From Pictodentalium vernedei (Eukaryota > Mollusca > Scaphopoda > Dentaliida > Dentaliidae): a stretch of DNA of 64,000 nucleotides. The stretch spans positions 384,010,718 to 384,074,717 of the forward strand of contig CM062290.1 of assembly GCA_031216915.1 (NCBI GenBank), read 5' to 3'. Positions 43,896 through 54,564 of this stretch are shown piece after piece. Numbering within the stretch: position 1 is the first letter of the stretch; every line of letters begins with the position of its first letter. The position numbers and the translations under genes were made by a program. The notes under the pieces are model-generated. The model made no database searches. It worked only from the letters and a program-made list of their open reading frames with translations, and was not told where the DNA came from.

Positions 43896-44804
43896 TAGTA
43901 CTGAAATGGTTAACCTGATGACCGGTTTGAAACCGGTTACCTACCTAACCGATTAAAAAAACGTCAACCGGTTATCCGAAATATCGATAGTGATCATCAT
44001 TCCACGGTAAAAATGTAGTAAATCTGCCGCTTCTCCTTTGGGATAGATTACACCCAGGGGTGGCGCCAGGGATTTCTCGACGGGGGCTGACCTCTCCGAC
44101 AGGAGGGCAATAATATTTGACCTCCCAAACGAAGGAAAATGAGTGAAAATTGGTAAATTGGAGAACCAAAATAGAAGCAAATTGAGTATGTTTGTTGATT
44201 ATTTAACATAAACATATTATAATAAGGTTGGGAAATATTTCATCTATAAAGCCAGTTTGACAAACGACATTAAGGAATCACTAGAACCATATACCTCTTT
44301 CTTGATCGACACAAGACGAGATATCTACATTTGATTGTCAGAAATTTCTTATGAAGTCGGGTTTACGAGACTCTCCGACGGACTGACTAAAAATCTCCGA
44401 TGGGGGAAGTGGGGGGGGGGGGGGGGGGGGGGGGGGGGCGGGGGGGGGGGGACGTCTCCTGACCCCCCTTTGATGCCACCACTGATTACACCTTGAAGCA
44501 CCAGTGTATATATTGAGAAATAATCGACTTTGGCATTCAAGACTTCGTTAATGATCGGCAATTTCTGTGAGTTCTGAGTAACCGCAGAAACTATTCCGTA
44601 GTATGTATACAAACGAACGTTGTCGAGTACTCGACAACGTTCGTTTGTATACACACTACGGAACAGTTTCTGAGACTACTGCTTTCCATTTCCTATAGTT
44701 TTGATCCCAGATTTTGTGAAATAATGGCTATGGGTAACCGGATATTATCTGGTTACAGCTCACGGTTAGTCGGTTGTGAAAATGAGCCAACCGTTTCAGC
44801 CCTT
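43896..44804. mobile_element. hAT-like element with nested hAT-like element
   Basis: Flanks gattaatt / gatcaatt (43888-43895, 44805-44812; one mismatch). Ends tagtactgaaatggttaacc and inverted ccgtttcagccctt. Subterminal aaccggttacc pieces at both sides. A hairpin (gaacgttgtcgagtactcga and long arms, 44570-44685) is inside. A second element sits at 44055-44484. Confidence 0.7.
44055..44484. mobile_element. hAT-like element (CAGGGGTGGCGCC ends)
   Basis: Perfect 8-bp duplication attacacc (44047-44054, 44485-44492). Ends caggggtggcgccaggg and inverted tgatgccaccactg. A long G-run (44409-44450, broken by one C) is inside. Nested in the element at 43896-44804. Confidence 0.85.
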
Positions 44805-45050
44805 GATCAATTAACACTTCATCACACCAGTGCTGATAAAGTGGTAATTGGTATTTTGGTAATTGGTTAAGAGTGAATTGGTATTTTGATAATTAGTATT
44901 ATGGTAAGATACCAAATAATTTACAACTAGAAAGAACAACATACTTGTATAACTCAGGAATGTGCTCATCGTGACGAGTGTAGCAGATTCAAATTTATTC
45001 ATTGAGCAGACATTGTATGTTATGATTATGAATATTTCATAAACAAAACA

Positions 45051-45296
45051 AGTCCCCATTGCCCATGTGGGGGCATTGTGTACTAAGGCGTACTGTATGT
45101 CGATGTTGCACTTGTCTTCAACCAATGCTAACCCTGTTCGTGTAGAGTTAGTATGTTGGGAAGCCTGATAGTTGCTTGCCATTTCTCTGTGGCTCTCTCT
45201 ACGGGTACTCCGGCTTTCTCCACTCATAAAGCTGTCTGCCACGAGGTGACCCTGGTTATCAAAAGTGTTATTAAACCCCAATAAATAAACAAAGCA
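45051..45296 (+). mobile_element. SINE body, truncated copy
   Basis: Begins tccccattgcccatgtgggg and follows the SINE body (ctaaggcgtactgtatgtcg, cttcaaccaatgctaaccct, gggtactccggctttctcc) with a deletion near the end, finishing aaaccccaataaataaac. Headless. Confidence 0.8.
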
Positions 45297-46128
45297 AGTA
45301 ATGTTCTCCATATAAAATTGATACACATCTGAGAATTATATCCCCCTAAGGAGGATGAGTGAGCAGGTGGGTGAAGAAAATCGGCCACACTGCAAGATCG
45401 AGTATTAATTGGTGAGATTGTATTGTCCTTAAACCATTTTGTGTTAAAATACAAGCTGCAGGCTTTCACCACCTGCTTGTGAATAGCAACAAACACAACA
45501 CCCACTCTAATAATTACCTGACGAGGAAACATTCTACCTGATGTTAATCCTTAACGTCGCAGATTAATTTTATGTTAATAACTACCATATTCCACTAGCA
45601 CCGAGATGGAGGGCGGGCATTTTTTGAGGTTTAAACAAAATGTAGGTTAACCTATCAATACATCTGAGCTGAAAGTGGTGGGAAGGCTTTTGATATGGGT
45701 CTCCGACGCTGGTGGAGGTGGCAAGAATATGTAGTTGCATTACTGATCAGGTTCCATTCATAAAAAAAACCCCACTTGATCCAGTTTGTTGGTTTTCCAC
45801 CGGTCTTTCATGTATCATGGTGGTCACGATTATCTTTGGAGAATGCAACATACACACAGAAATACAGGACTAAATTACCCAAATTCTTAGGAAATAATTG
45901 AGTTGATATTGTCATGCTTTTCTAACACAGATTTCAAAAAATATTTCTGGGGAGAACTCCCAGACCCGCATATCACTTCGACCTTTGGCACTTGCAGGAC
46001 CTGTAATGACTGTTCTACACATTGCCCCGGGCCCATCCTCGCTCTCGGCAACCCTGCATATATACATATACATAGCAGCAGATGACTTAACAGTGTTTTA
46101 CGTTGTTGTTAGCCTGTAAAGTTCTTAA
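45297..46128. other. Intron 4 segment, no clear feature
   Basis: No coding region or named repeat seen. Confidence 0.3.
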
Positions 46129-46369
46129 CCCTTTACCCAACGAATCGCCTGCATCCACCCGCGTAATATGCAAATTCAGTAGTTGAAAAAATATTATTTT
46201 TCAAAATATTTCAACAAAACCATATCATGTGACCCCTTGTTGGAACGAGCTCATCGAGCTTGTTCCAACGAGTGGTCACATGATATGGATTTGTCAATAT
46301 TTTTTGAAAAATTTCAAAAAATTATATTTAAAATAATAAATTTTGATATCGTCTGCGTTGGGTAAAGGG
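46129..46369. mobile_element. TTAA MITE, family A2, copy 4
   Basis: TTAA at 46125-46128 and 46370-46373; ends ccctttacccaacgaatcgc and gtctgcgttgggtaaaggg; hairpin gagctcatcgagcttgttcc. Best-kept copy and useful as the empty site for DIRS-3. Confidence 0.88.
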
Positions 46370-46537
46370 TTAATGAAGAATACATGGGAACAACTTTCTT
46401 AGAGCCATACAAAAATGGCTGTTTGTAGCTGTATGGGGACTTGAGTGTTAACAAACCTGATAACACACATTCATTGTCAAACTTTCCATTCATGAATAAA
46501 TATCACCTCTCCAGTATGTGTTCGGCAATATATTTAA

Positions 46538-46650
46538 CCCTTTACCTAACATAATAGACCATAACCAACCAACATTATCCACAAAATTTTCCTTTCAGAT
46601 TTTAATATTCTTTCAATTTTTGGCAAAAAAAACCATAGTTGGGTAAAGGC
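46538..46650. mobile_element. TTAA MITE, internally deleted copy
   Basis: TTAA at 46534-46537 and 46651-46654; ends ccctttacctaacataatag and agttgggtaaaggc; only 113 bp, no hairpin. Confidence 0.75.
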
Positions 46651-46711
46651 TTAACTCTATGCATGCTGCTGATGGATATTCAAGTACAGGAAACCTCTTG
46701 CCATTACAATA

Positions 46712-47025
46712 CAGTTAAAACTAGAAGTCCTGTCATGAAATGCGCACAACTAGCACGTTGATATGCACGTTAATGTATGCGTTATGGCCCAAGTAAAGCT
46801 ATCAAATTCTGTACACATGGCCTGTGCACAAGCAATGTTTCAGCCAATGGACCTCCGGGTAACCCGGAGGTCCATTGCCAGAAACATTACATGTGTTTGC
46901 TAGGAGTTACCAGGAGAACCTGCCGTGTTTTGGATGCCATTCGATATGGCAAATGCGTGCAATTCCAATGCGCTATTAAGCCTAGATAAGCGCACTATTC
47001 GTGACAGGACTTCTAGTTTTAACTG
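46712..47025. mobile_element. Tc1/mariner-like MITE, family C, copy 4
   Basis: TA duplication; terminal cagttaaaactagaagtcct and inverse; central palindrome cctccgggtaacccggagg. Confidence 0.9.
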
Positions 47026-47192
47026 TAAGTCATATTTGAGGACATTTAACCAAATTGTCCCCCGTAAGTTGTATAGACATAAATTTATCCAATTATTTCT
47101 TGTGCCAAATGTTTGTAAATTTTTTATCAAATCTGGTCATGGCTGCTGTGATTTGATGATAAATTTATTAATAAAATTACTCAGTGGGTTAA

Positions 47193-47417
47193 CCCTTTAC
47201 CTAACATAGCCAAACAGCCTGAAAATTAATCAGAATAAGCCTACCACAGCCTAAAATATCTCAGAAGATTCTCAATAAAAACATTCATAAAACAGCTTGG
47301 TTAGCTGGTTCTAATGATATCCGTATTTGTATGGTTTTATTGATCAATTTTGAAGTTTGTTTTCGATTTTTTGTGAAATTTAATTTATTTTTTAAAAATA
47401 CTGTGTTAGGTAAAGGG
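47193..47417. mobile_element. TTAA MITE (CCCTTTACC ends), short subfamily, copy 2
   Basis: TTAA at 47189-47192 and 47418-47421; ends ccctttacctaacatagcc and ctgtgttaggtaaaggg. No strong hairpin. Related to 4301-4490. Ends 58 bases before exon 5. Confidence 0.85.
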
Positions 47418-47475
47418 TTAAGAGTTAAACTTTTCAGTCTGGAATTTCATCTAGCACCTATTTTTCTTTTTACAG

Positions 47476-47528
47476 CAAAACAGAATACAGATTACATGTT
47501 TTCAATCCTTTGAAGAGAGTCCATCTGA
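47476..47528 (+). CDS. BRCC3: BRCC36 deubiquitinase, exon 5 (residues 135-152)
   Basis: A 53-base microexon: acceptor tctttttacag, donor GTACGT, phase 0 in and phase 2 out. It encodes QNRIQITCFQSFEESPS plus two bases of Glu152. The TCFQS piece matches the strand that follows the MPN core in BRCC36; the acidic Ser-rich tail matches the start of the BRCC36 insert, whose longer vertebrate version is missing here. The phase fits both neighbours exactly, which supports the call despite its length. Confidence 0.88.
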
Positions 47529-48013
47529 GTACGTGTTGCTTTATTAAACTAATAGACCTTTAGATTAGTCCAGTACACAAGCCGAACACATCCACCAGGT
47601 TAACTAGTGGTGAACAGTTCATGACAGTTGTATGGTTGAAGTATAATGTTCAAGTATCACAACATGCTGATTCTGATTGTTTGCACCTTTTTAGCTCCAC
47701 CTGACAAAATGTCAGCGGAGCTTTTCTGATGCTTCGTTATCCATCCTACGTCCGTTGTCAATATTTTGTTTGTCTGGGCCATAATTTCGTAACCACTGAA
47801 TATCTTTTAACAAAACTTTGTAACCATATGTATTGTCACTAAACAGTGTGTCATCAGTCATAATGAACTCTGTACCCTCAGGTAAAAGTCACTGGCCCCA
47901 TAGATCAGGTAACTGTCAAGAAAACTGATATTTTACTATCATTTTTGTCCGGTCCAGATAATTTTATCTAATTGGCAGATCTTGTTCATCTGTGGTAGAA
48001 TTATTGCTTAGGC
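47529..48013. repeat. Intron 5 segment, start of a dispersed tandem unit
   Basis: agctccacctgacaaaatgtc followed by agcggagctttt forms a hairpin (about 47694-47722), then gaaaactgatattttactat and tccggtccagataatttt lead into the ggtcaaggtcac array that the SINE at 48024 interrupts. Confidence 0.5.
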
Positions 48014-48023
48014 TCAAAGGTGG

Positions 48024-48420
48024 GGCGTGGTGGCGTCACGGTAACCACTTCTCGTCAGATCACTGAAGTTAAGCAATGTCGAGCCCGGTTAGTACTTGTG
48101 TGACAGGCTTGAGCAATCAATTCGGACTCCTGCGTTGTGTCCTTGGACAAGGCACTGAACCCCAATTGTCCACATGGGGGCACGATTATGCCATGTACTA
48201 AGGTGTACTACACATCAATGGTATGCATGTCTTCAACCAATCTAACCCTGCCAGTGCAACAGTATGGAGTTACAATGTTGGGGAGCTGGCAGCTGCTCGT
48301 CGTTGCTCGGTGGTTCTCTCCGGGGTACTCCGGCTTCCTCCACCCTAAAACTGTCACGGTCATGATTAGCCATTGTGCATAAGTATGTGATCTTAAACAC
48401 CAATAAATAAATGAATAAAT
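48024..48420 (+). mobile_element. SINE with 5S rRNA-derived head
   Basis: The first about 90 bases follow animal 5S rRNA: acttctcgtcagatcactga, gaagttaagcaatgtcgagc, ccggttagtacttg, i.e. the internal A-box/C-box region. Then comes gcgttgtgtccttggacaag and the same body as the tRNA-headed copy at 52543, ending aaacaccaataaataaatg. Flanked by ctcaaaggtg (48014-48023 and 48425-48434). A SINE3-type pol III promoter. Confidence 0.85.
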
Positions 48421-48830
48421 ATGACTCAAAGGTGTGTCATGACTTTGATCCATGGTCATATCATCAAGGTCAAGGTCACAGACAGTAAACATTGATATTA
48501 TTATGCACCCTCGTCTGGTCCATATAATTTGATATGATTGACAGATCTTATTTGTACTTGGTACAATTATTGTTCATGACTCAAAGGTGTGTCACAAGCT
48601 TGATTCGGTGTGTCACAACCTTGATTCAAGATCATATCAAGGTCAAGGTCACATGCAGCAAACTTTGATATTGTTATACAGACCTTGTTCGGTCCATATA
48701 ACTTGGTATCATTGACAGATCGTATTTATACTTGGTACAATTATTGAACAGGACTCAAAGGTGTGTCGCAACTTTGATACAAGGTCATATCATTAAGGTT
48801 AAGGTCACAGATATCAACACAATCACAGGG
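48421..48830 (+). repeat. Tandem repeat, about 155-170-bp unit (aaggtcaaggtcaca)
   Basis: Units with gactcaaaggtgtgtcacaa (48423, 48578, 48750), aggtcatatcatcaaggtca, and ttgacagatcttatttgtac. This kind of array is common in mollusc introns. Confidence 0.75.
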
Positions 48831-48979
48831 CTTAGTAGTTTGGAAATGTAACTACAGCAGTAATGAGAACTGTTGATGATAAAAACAAAGGAGTCATTTT
48901 TTTTAAATTAAATCATAAGCTAGCAATTAAGGCTGAGACAATCATAGATTTTTACAACTCCCCCCCCCCCCCCCCAGGG

Positions 48980-49430
48980 GGTTTAGAGTCCAGTTTATTC
49001 AAACCAGTCCCAGGGTTCATATTTGGGTTTCCTGAATTTTAACTTAGTTCAGTAAGAGGAATATTCTTGAAGAATCTTCTTATCTACCAGTCAGAATCTT
49101 TTGATATTTCATATCCAGCATCCTTATTGGGGTTAGATTCAAGATTGTTCCAATTAAGTTCCTGGGTTCATACTTGGGCTCCTTATTGGAACTCAGATTT
49201 TAATTTAATGCAGTGTGAGGATCATTCTTTAAAAATCGTCTTCAGTTCTACCAGGCGGAAATTTTTCTCATTTGGTATACAGCATCTGTTTGGGGGCAGA
49301 TTTCAAGTGTTTTCCTAATTGGGGTTCCTTTGAAGCCTAAGTTTTAACTTGGTGCAATATGAGGAATGATGTTCTTCAAGATCTTCTTCAGATCCACCTG
49401 GCAATCTTTTGATATTTGGTAAGAAAACAA
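48980..49430 (+). repeat. Tandem repeat related to 18840-19600
   Basis: Units with gaatcttcttatctaccagt, cagaatcttttgatatttc and attgggctccttattgga; same family as the intron 3 array but more diverged. Preceded by a C-run (48959-48974). Confidence 0.65.
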
Positions 49431-50472
49431 ATTTTATTTCAAATGAGTGTTCTGTTTTCATTAATGATTCCATCTGCCTAAGGACACAAACAGAATGCCC
49501 TGATTCGTTTAAAAAAAAACTGTCTCAGTTGTATCCTAGTGGACTGCCTGTTCACTCCATTTCCTCACACAACTGATAGCTTCCAGGAGCACAGAATATT
49601 TCTCCCAATTTTAACCCAAAATTTGAACCAACCTAGGGGGTGTTTTCATAGGGAAACTCTTTTGGCATTTTTTCCGCATAATTTCAAACCTAAGGTAGGA
49701 TTTGTGATGAGAGTGTGGGTTGAAAACATATATCCTATTTATTGTCATAATCAAGGCAATATGCACGCATGTACAGGGTGACACTTGCTTCCATCTCTCT
49801 GATCCCTTGACAGTAACACCCTATTTCTCTCTTTCTCCCCTCCCCCAAATGCACTTCAGGTGAGCATTTTAGGCTCACTTGATCATCTGGTTTATTACCA
49901 ACACAATAATCAAAATGGGGATATGAGTTTCACTAGCATATGTGTGTTTGTTCACACTCTAGACAAAAGATGGCCTAGTCTCTTCTCACCTAACTTTGTA
50001 CAAGTGTACCACTTGATAAGATCTGAACTCCTATTGTTTTGAAAGCTCAAAGGTCAATGTCATAGAGTCAGAAAAAAAAAGTTTTATCTTTAGCTACTTA
50101 CCTGTTTCAGCTAAAGGCACCCAATTATAATAAGCTACAGAGGGACATCAGGAATATCCACCTATGGAGGTCACAGATAAGAGGTCAAGGTCACATGGTT
50201 TCAACATTCAGGATATGCTCTTGGAGGCATGCATATGCATATCTGTTGAGGCCTCTCTTGTTGTAGAAACAGTTACTTCATGTTTATGTTTAGATAGGTT
50301 GATGCAAGCTTAGCTCAATTGAGCCTCTAGTTTTCTCTTCAGAAGTAACACCTTATTTCTTTGACCATTTATCTAACACTAACTGCAGATGACACTCATA
50401 GAAGAAATTCTTGAATAACAAAAAATTTTCCTTTTTTTTTTACCTAAAAATGTAGCATATGATCCCCCACTA
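49431..50472. other. Intron 5 segment, no clear feature
   Basis: AT-rich with an aggtcaaggtcacatggttt piece (near 50180) of the dispersed tandem class. No gene. Confidence 0.3.
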
Positions 50473-51036
50473 ACCCTTTACAGTTACAACTAAAAGTTCT
50501 GTCCTGAAATGCACACATATAGCACGTTGATCTGCACGTTAATCTACGCATTATGACCATAGTAAGGCTATCAAATTGTCTACATGCGGCCTGTGCACAA
50601 GCAATGTTTCAGCCAATGGACCTCCGGGTAACCCGGAGGTCCATTGGCTGAAACATTGCCTGTGTTTGCTATGAGTAACCAGGAGAACCTGCCGTGCTTT
50701 GGATGCCATTTGATTTGGCTATTGCGTGCAATTCCTACTCGCAATTAAGCCTAGGTAAGCGCACATTTCGTGACAGGACTTCTAGTTTTAACTGTACATA
50801 TCGAATCGGCCGCATCCACCAGTGAAATTTCCAAACTGAGCAGTTGAAAAAAATTATTTTTCAATTTCTTTTAAAAATAAATGTATGTCATGCGATCCAT
50901 TAATAGAATGAGTTCATCGATCAAGTTCATTCCAGTGAGGGGTCACATGATATAGTTTTGTTGAAATGTTTTAACAAATTTGAAAAAATAATATTTAAAA
51001 TATTAAGTTTCAATATCCTGTGTTGGGTAATTGGTT
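50473..51036. mobile_element. TTAA MITE, family A2, interrupted by a family C MITE
   Basis: Left ccctttac stops at 50480, a family C MITE follows (50481-50794), then atcgaatcggccgcatccac resumes the family A2 sequence to cctgtgttgggtaattgg. The TA at the break belongs to the TTTAC of the host MITE. The right end is decayed. Confidence 0.7.
50481..50794. mobile_element. Tc1/mariner-like MITE, family C, copy 5
   Basis: Ends cagttacaactaaaagttct and inverted gacaggacttctagttttaa; core palindrome with ggacctccgggtaacccgga and gctgaaacattgcc. Confidence 0.88.
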
Positions 51037-51249
51037 CATCAAAGAGGTTCAGCAAGAGGCAATGTTCCAGTGAGACTAAAATCCTCCTCCTCTGATTGTA
51101 CGAGAGCTCACTTAGTATATTCTATGTTTACGGCTCAAGTGGCAAATGTTACCGTCTGACATCACAACGCAAAATATTTGAAATGATGTCGCCCATTTCG
51201 TAATTGCTTCACCAATGGAGTGATGAGCAAGCCTCTTTATCTGGCTTAT

Positions 51250-51592
51250 TGATTATTTATCCAGTGCTGTCGTGGGACACACAAGAGGTTTATTTACTAA
51301 ACCTGTGATCATTAAAAACCTGTGATCGTTAAAAGTTGCCTTGAACAAGGCAACTTTTAACGATTACATGTTTAGTAAATAAACCTCTAAGTGGGTTTTG
51401 GGCTATATTGGGTTGTATTGAAACATATAAGTTATTGTGATGAATTGATGGTAACATGGTCTGAGGTTCGCAGATCGGAGCGGATGTTTAACCTCGACGC
51501 TTCGCGTCTCGGTTGAACATAAGCCTCGAACCGCAAACCTCAGACCATGTTACCATCAATTCATCACAATACATGTAACTTACACAGTAAAA
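51250..51592. repeat. Two long adjacent hairpins
   Basis: First: agaggtttatttactaaacc ... gtttagtaaataaacctct with tip ttgccttgaacaaggcaa (51283-51395). Second: taagttattgtgatgaattg ... and its inverse, with arms of about 60 bases and tip gcttcgcgtctcgg (51428-51590). Probably cores of foldback MITEs. Confidence 0.65.
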
Positions 51593-51594
51593 CC

Positions 51595-52388
51595 TGTCTT
51601 GAGAGACCACTGTCTTGAGAGACCACCTGTCTTGAGGGACCACCTGTCTTGAGGGACCACATCTACCAGGCACTGATTGGTTTTACTCTATAATGGACGT
51701 GCTATGGGAGACCACCTGTCTTGAGAGACCACTGTGACCTGGTACCAACTTGTTTCTTATGCCATAATGGACCTGTCTTGAGAGACCGCCCCTTTGAAGA
51801 CTGAAACCATGACAAAAACTTTTTACCTGTTCTGGAATTCGAAAATCCATTGTGGTTATACTAACATAATTAAAAGTATTAAAAGCTCTTAATTGGATTT
51901 CAATTGCTAACTCATTACAGATTGAGATGTTTTTATAAGACCTCTGTGAAAAGATTTGGATTATTGCTGAATAAACAATTTCATACATACCTGAAATTTC
52001 ATACATACCTGACAGATAGGAATAAAAATAAATTTGTGTTGAAAATCTTTTTGTAACAGATTGAAATGGACTGTTATAAAAAATATATTATTATTATTAT
52101 AATGGACTGTTATAAAAATAAATTTGTGTTGAAAATCTTCAAGGAAGATTTTCAACACTAATTTATTTTTATAATTTTTATAACCGTCCATTTCAGTTTG
52201 TTACAAAAACTTCATAAAAAAGAACAACTACAAAGTAATTACAAAAATCCATTCTTCTCCATTTCTGAATTTTGTGGTTGGTTATTCACTGACTTGAGAA
52301 AACCTGAAACTTCTTATGAGAGACCACTTGTCTTGAGAGACCACTTTTGTGTGGCTCAAAGGGCGGTCTCTCAAGACAGGTTCTACTG
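51595..52388. mobile_element. Tc1/mariner-like element with ctgtcttgagagaccac repeats
   Basis: Left cagtaaaacctgtcttgaga, right inverted tctcaagacaggttctactg followed by TA. The terminal word cttgagagaccac is repeated four to six times near the left end (51598-51790) and twice near the right (52318-52350). A hairpin of ttgtgttgaaaatcttcaag type is inside (about 52030-52190). No transposase. Confidence 0.7.
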
Positions 52389-52542
52389 TAATGTGTTTGA
52401 GGCAAAAAATGATAAAGTATTAAAATTTGAATGATAGTTTTTGGTGAATAGCACTGGCTTGTTATGCCCATTAAGTTACGTAAAAGGTTAAAAAAACCCT
52501 GAAAATTCTATGGAATATTCAGAGGATGTACACCCTTCTATT

Positions 52543-52898
52543 GGGAGTGCGGTGGCTCAGTAGGTAGAGGTGCAGGCTGAAAACTGAGAGGTCCTCGGTT
52601 CGAATCCCACCTGCGGCAAACGCGTTGTGTCCTTGGGCAAGACACTTCATCTCCATTGCCCACGTGGGGGCATGGTGGCGTTGTGTACTAAGACGTACTG
52701 CATGTCGATGGTGCACTTGTCTTCAACCAATGCTAACCCTGCTTGTGTGTAGTTCGTACATTGGGGAGCTGACAGTTGCTCGCCGTTGCTCGGTGGATCT
52801 CTCCGGGTACTCTGGCTTCCACCACCCGTAAAACTGTCGCGGTCATGATTAGCCATAGTGCATAAATATGTGACCTTAAACACCAATAAATAAATAAA
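52543..52898 (+). mobile_element. Full-length SINE with tRNA-derived head
   Basis: Head: A-box-like ggtggctcagtaggtagagg, B-box ggttcgaatccc (about 52594). Body: gcgttgtgtccttgggcaag to gtactctggcttccaccacc and tgtgaccttaaacaccaata, then an (aata)n tail. Perfect 14-bp duplication tacacccttctatt (52529-52542, 52899-52912). A recent LINE-mobilised insertion. Confidence 0.93.
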
Positions 52899-52936
52899 TA
52901 CACCCTTCTATTCAATAAATGATATAATGGAATGTA

Positions 52937-53340
52937 CAGTAGAACCCTGTTAATTGAATAGCCTGTTTGCCAATGAAAATTAATCAGTTAACAAGAGTAT
53001 TCAATTAACAAGGATCTGGTCATTTTCCTGCCTTCTAGAGATACACTGAGCATTTAATGTATTATATCTTGTTTAAGAGAGCTCATGGATTAAATGCCTG
53101 TATTGGATGATTGAGGCCAAAAACGTCAATAAACAAGGGGGAATTTGTTGATTGTCAGGGTAATTTCTTGACATTACAAGATTTTTTTTTCAATTAACTG
53201 GATTTTATTTTATAATCTATAATCTTGTTATCAGATGAAATTTGTGCTGAACGTATGGTAAATGGTTTTGTGTTTGTAAATTATATTTGATTAAGAGAGA
53301 TATTCAGTTAAGAGATATCCAGTTATGGTGGCTCCACTTT
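52937..53340. mobile_element. Tc1/mariner-like MITE, family E, copy 4 (reversed)
   Basis: Left cagtagaaccctgttaattg, right tatggtggctccacttta; interior with ttatatcttgtttaagagagctc and aaatggttttgtgtttgtaa matches the 12613 copy in reverse. It ends about 30 bases before exon 6. Confidence 0.7.
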
Positions 53341-53370
53341 ATTAACACACCCAGTTTGTTCATTATTCAG

Positions 53371-53552
53371 ATATTCAAGAATTGAGGTTCCTTTCCACAT
53401 AGTTCCAAACAATGATATAGCACTGAGTCAAGTGTGTTTAGAGTCCTTAGTGGATTTGCCAAAAATACTCAGCCAGGAAGAAGAGGAAGCTTATGGTAAA
53501 ACAGACTCAATGGATAATATGGATTTATTGACAAAACTCCACAATGCATCAG
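53371..53552 (+). CDS. BRCC3: BRCC36 deubiquitinase, exon 6 (residues 152-212)
   Basis: Acceptor tcattattcag, donor cag|GTAGGA, phase 2 in and phase 1 out. It encodes YSRIEVPFHIVPNNDIALSQ, then VCLESLVDLPKILSQEEEEA and a helical stretch ending in LLTKLHNAS. The VPFHIVP and VCLES..LPKIL..EE blocks are diagnostic of BRCC36 C-terminal to the catalytic domain. The remaining part expected (about 45-55 residues of coiled coil that pairs with Abraxas/Abro1) is not found up to base 64000, so at least one further exon is outside the window. Confidence 0.93.
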
Positions 53553-53870
53553 GTAGGAAGCATCTGATTGTCATATTTATCTAGTGAGGGCAGGTGAAGG
53601 AATATAAGCTATTTATCTTTCAACAAGAACATATTTCCCCCAATACAAGTGAAAAGATCTAGACAAAATACATATCTGTATTGAGGGTAGAAACTGCACA
53701 TGCAAGTATATGATTCAGAAAGAGAACATGTTTTACCTTCACCAATCAAAAACTGATTACACATATCAAGGCAACCATTTTCAATAACAGTAATTAAATG
53801 ATGAATAAATCACTAACTTAACGAAATAAATTAGACCAGATCATTTTTAGCTGCGACTAGCAGCTCAAAA
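53553..53870. other. Intron 6 start, no feature
   Basis: AT-rich; no missing BRCC36 exon seen in the frame expected (phase 1). Confidence 0.35.
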
Positions 53871-54240
53871 AGTGTCAATGTCGGTCTGTCTGTCGGTCTG
53901 TCTGTGACCAACGAGTTTCAAAACTCAATAACTTTTGAAATACTTGATGGAATGACTTTATATTTGGCATGTAAGTGTATCTTATTGATGTCTAGCCACT
54001 GTTCAATGCGCAGTGTCGGTCTGTCTGTCTGTCTGTCTGTCTGTCTGTGACCAACGAGTTTCATGTCGGTCTGTCTGTGACCAACGAGTTTCAAAACTCA
54101 ATAACTTTTGCAATACTTGATGGAATGACCTTATATTTGGCATGTAAGTGTATCTTATTGATGTCTAGCCACTGTTCAATGCATGTGTTGTTCCCAATAT
54201 TTTTCTGGGAGTTATGGCCCTTCACGAACTTAGAATTTTG
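53871..54240 (+). repeat. Tandem repeat, about 180-bp unit with (gtct)n
   Basis: Two units: ggtctgtctgtgaccaacga, gtttcaaaactcaataactt, ttatatttggcatgtaagtg, ctagccactgttcaatgc (53893 and 54072). The second start has an expanded gtctgtctgtctgtctgtct run (54015-54045). Confidence 0.8.
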
Positions 54241-54308
54241 TGAGATTGCACCACCCGTCGCAGCTGTGGTGTCGATGTCACGATTTTTTAACAAGATATT
54301 TTTATATA

Positions 54309-54564
54309 CAGTACGTGGAGAGTGGATTGTAACTAAATCACCTGTGGAGTGGAGTTATCACCCAAGCTATAACTTTCAAATATTGTACATATCGATAAAA
54401 ACACAAGCAATGTTTCAGCCAATGGACCTCCGGGTTTAACCCGGAGGTCCATTGGCTGAAACTTTGCTTGTGCTGGTTATACTTTGCCACAAATTTGCAA
54501 TTATTGCTTGGGTGGAATCTCCACTCTGTGGGTGATTTAGTGATATTACACTCTCCACGTACTG
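54309..54564. mobile_element. Tc1/mariner-like MITE, family D, copy 2
   Basis: TA duplication; ends cagtacgtggagagtggatt and inverted cactctccacgtactg; core palindrome gcaatgtttcagccaatgga with cctccgggtttaacccggag tip, i.e. the family C core. Confidence 0.85.

Noticed and set aside
48030-48110. Possible 5S rRNA gene
   Set aside because: Only about 90 diverged bases resemble 5S and they run straight into a SINE body; no T-run terminator at the proper place.
48421-48830. CRISPR-like regularly spaced repeats
   Set aside because: Units of about 160 bp with diverged copies in a eukaryotic intron; spacing and lengths do not fit a CRISPR array. The same applies to all other arrays here.
52543-52620. 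Possible tRNA gene (A and B boxes)
   Set aside because: It is the head of a SINE with a 14-bp target duplication and (aata)n tail; no cloverleaf-complete tRNA of normal length ends there.
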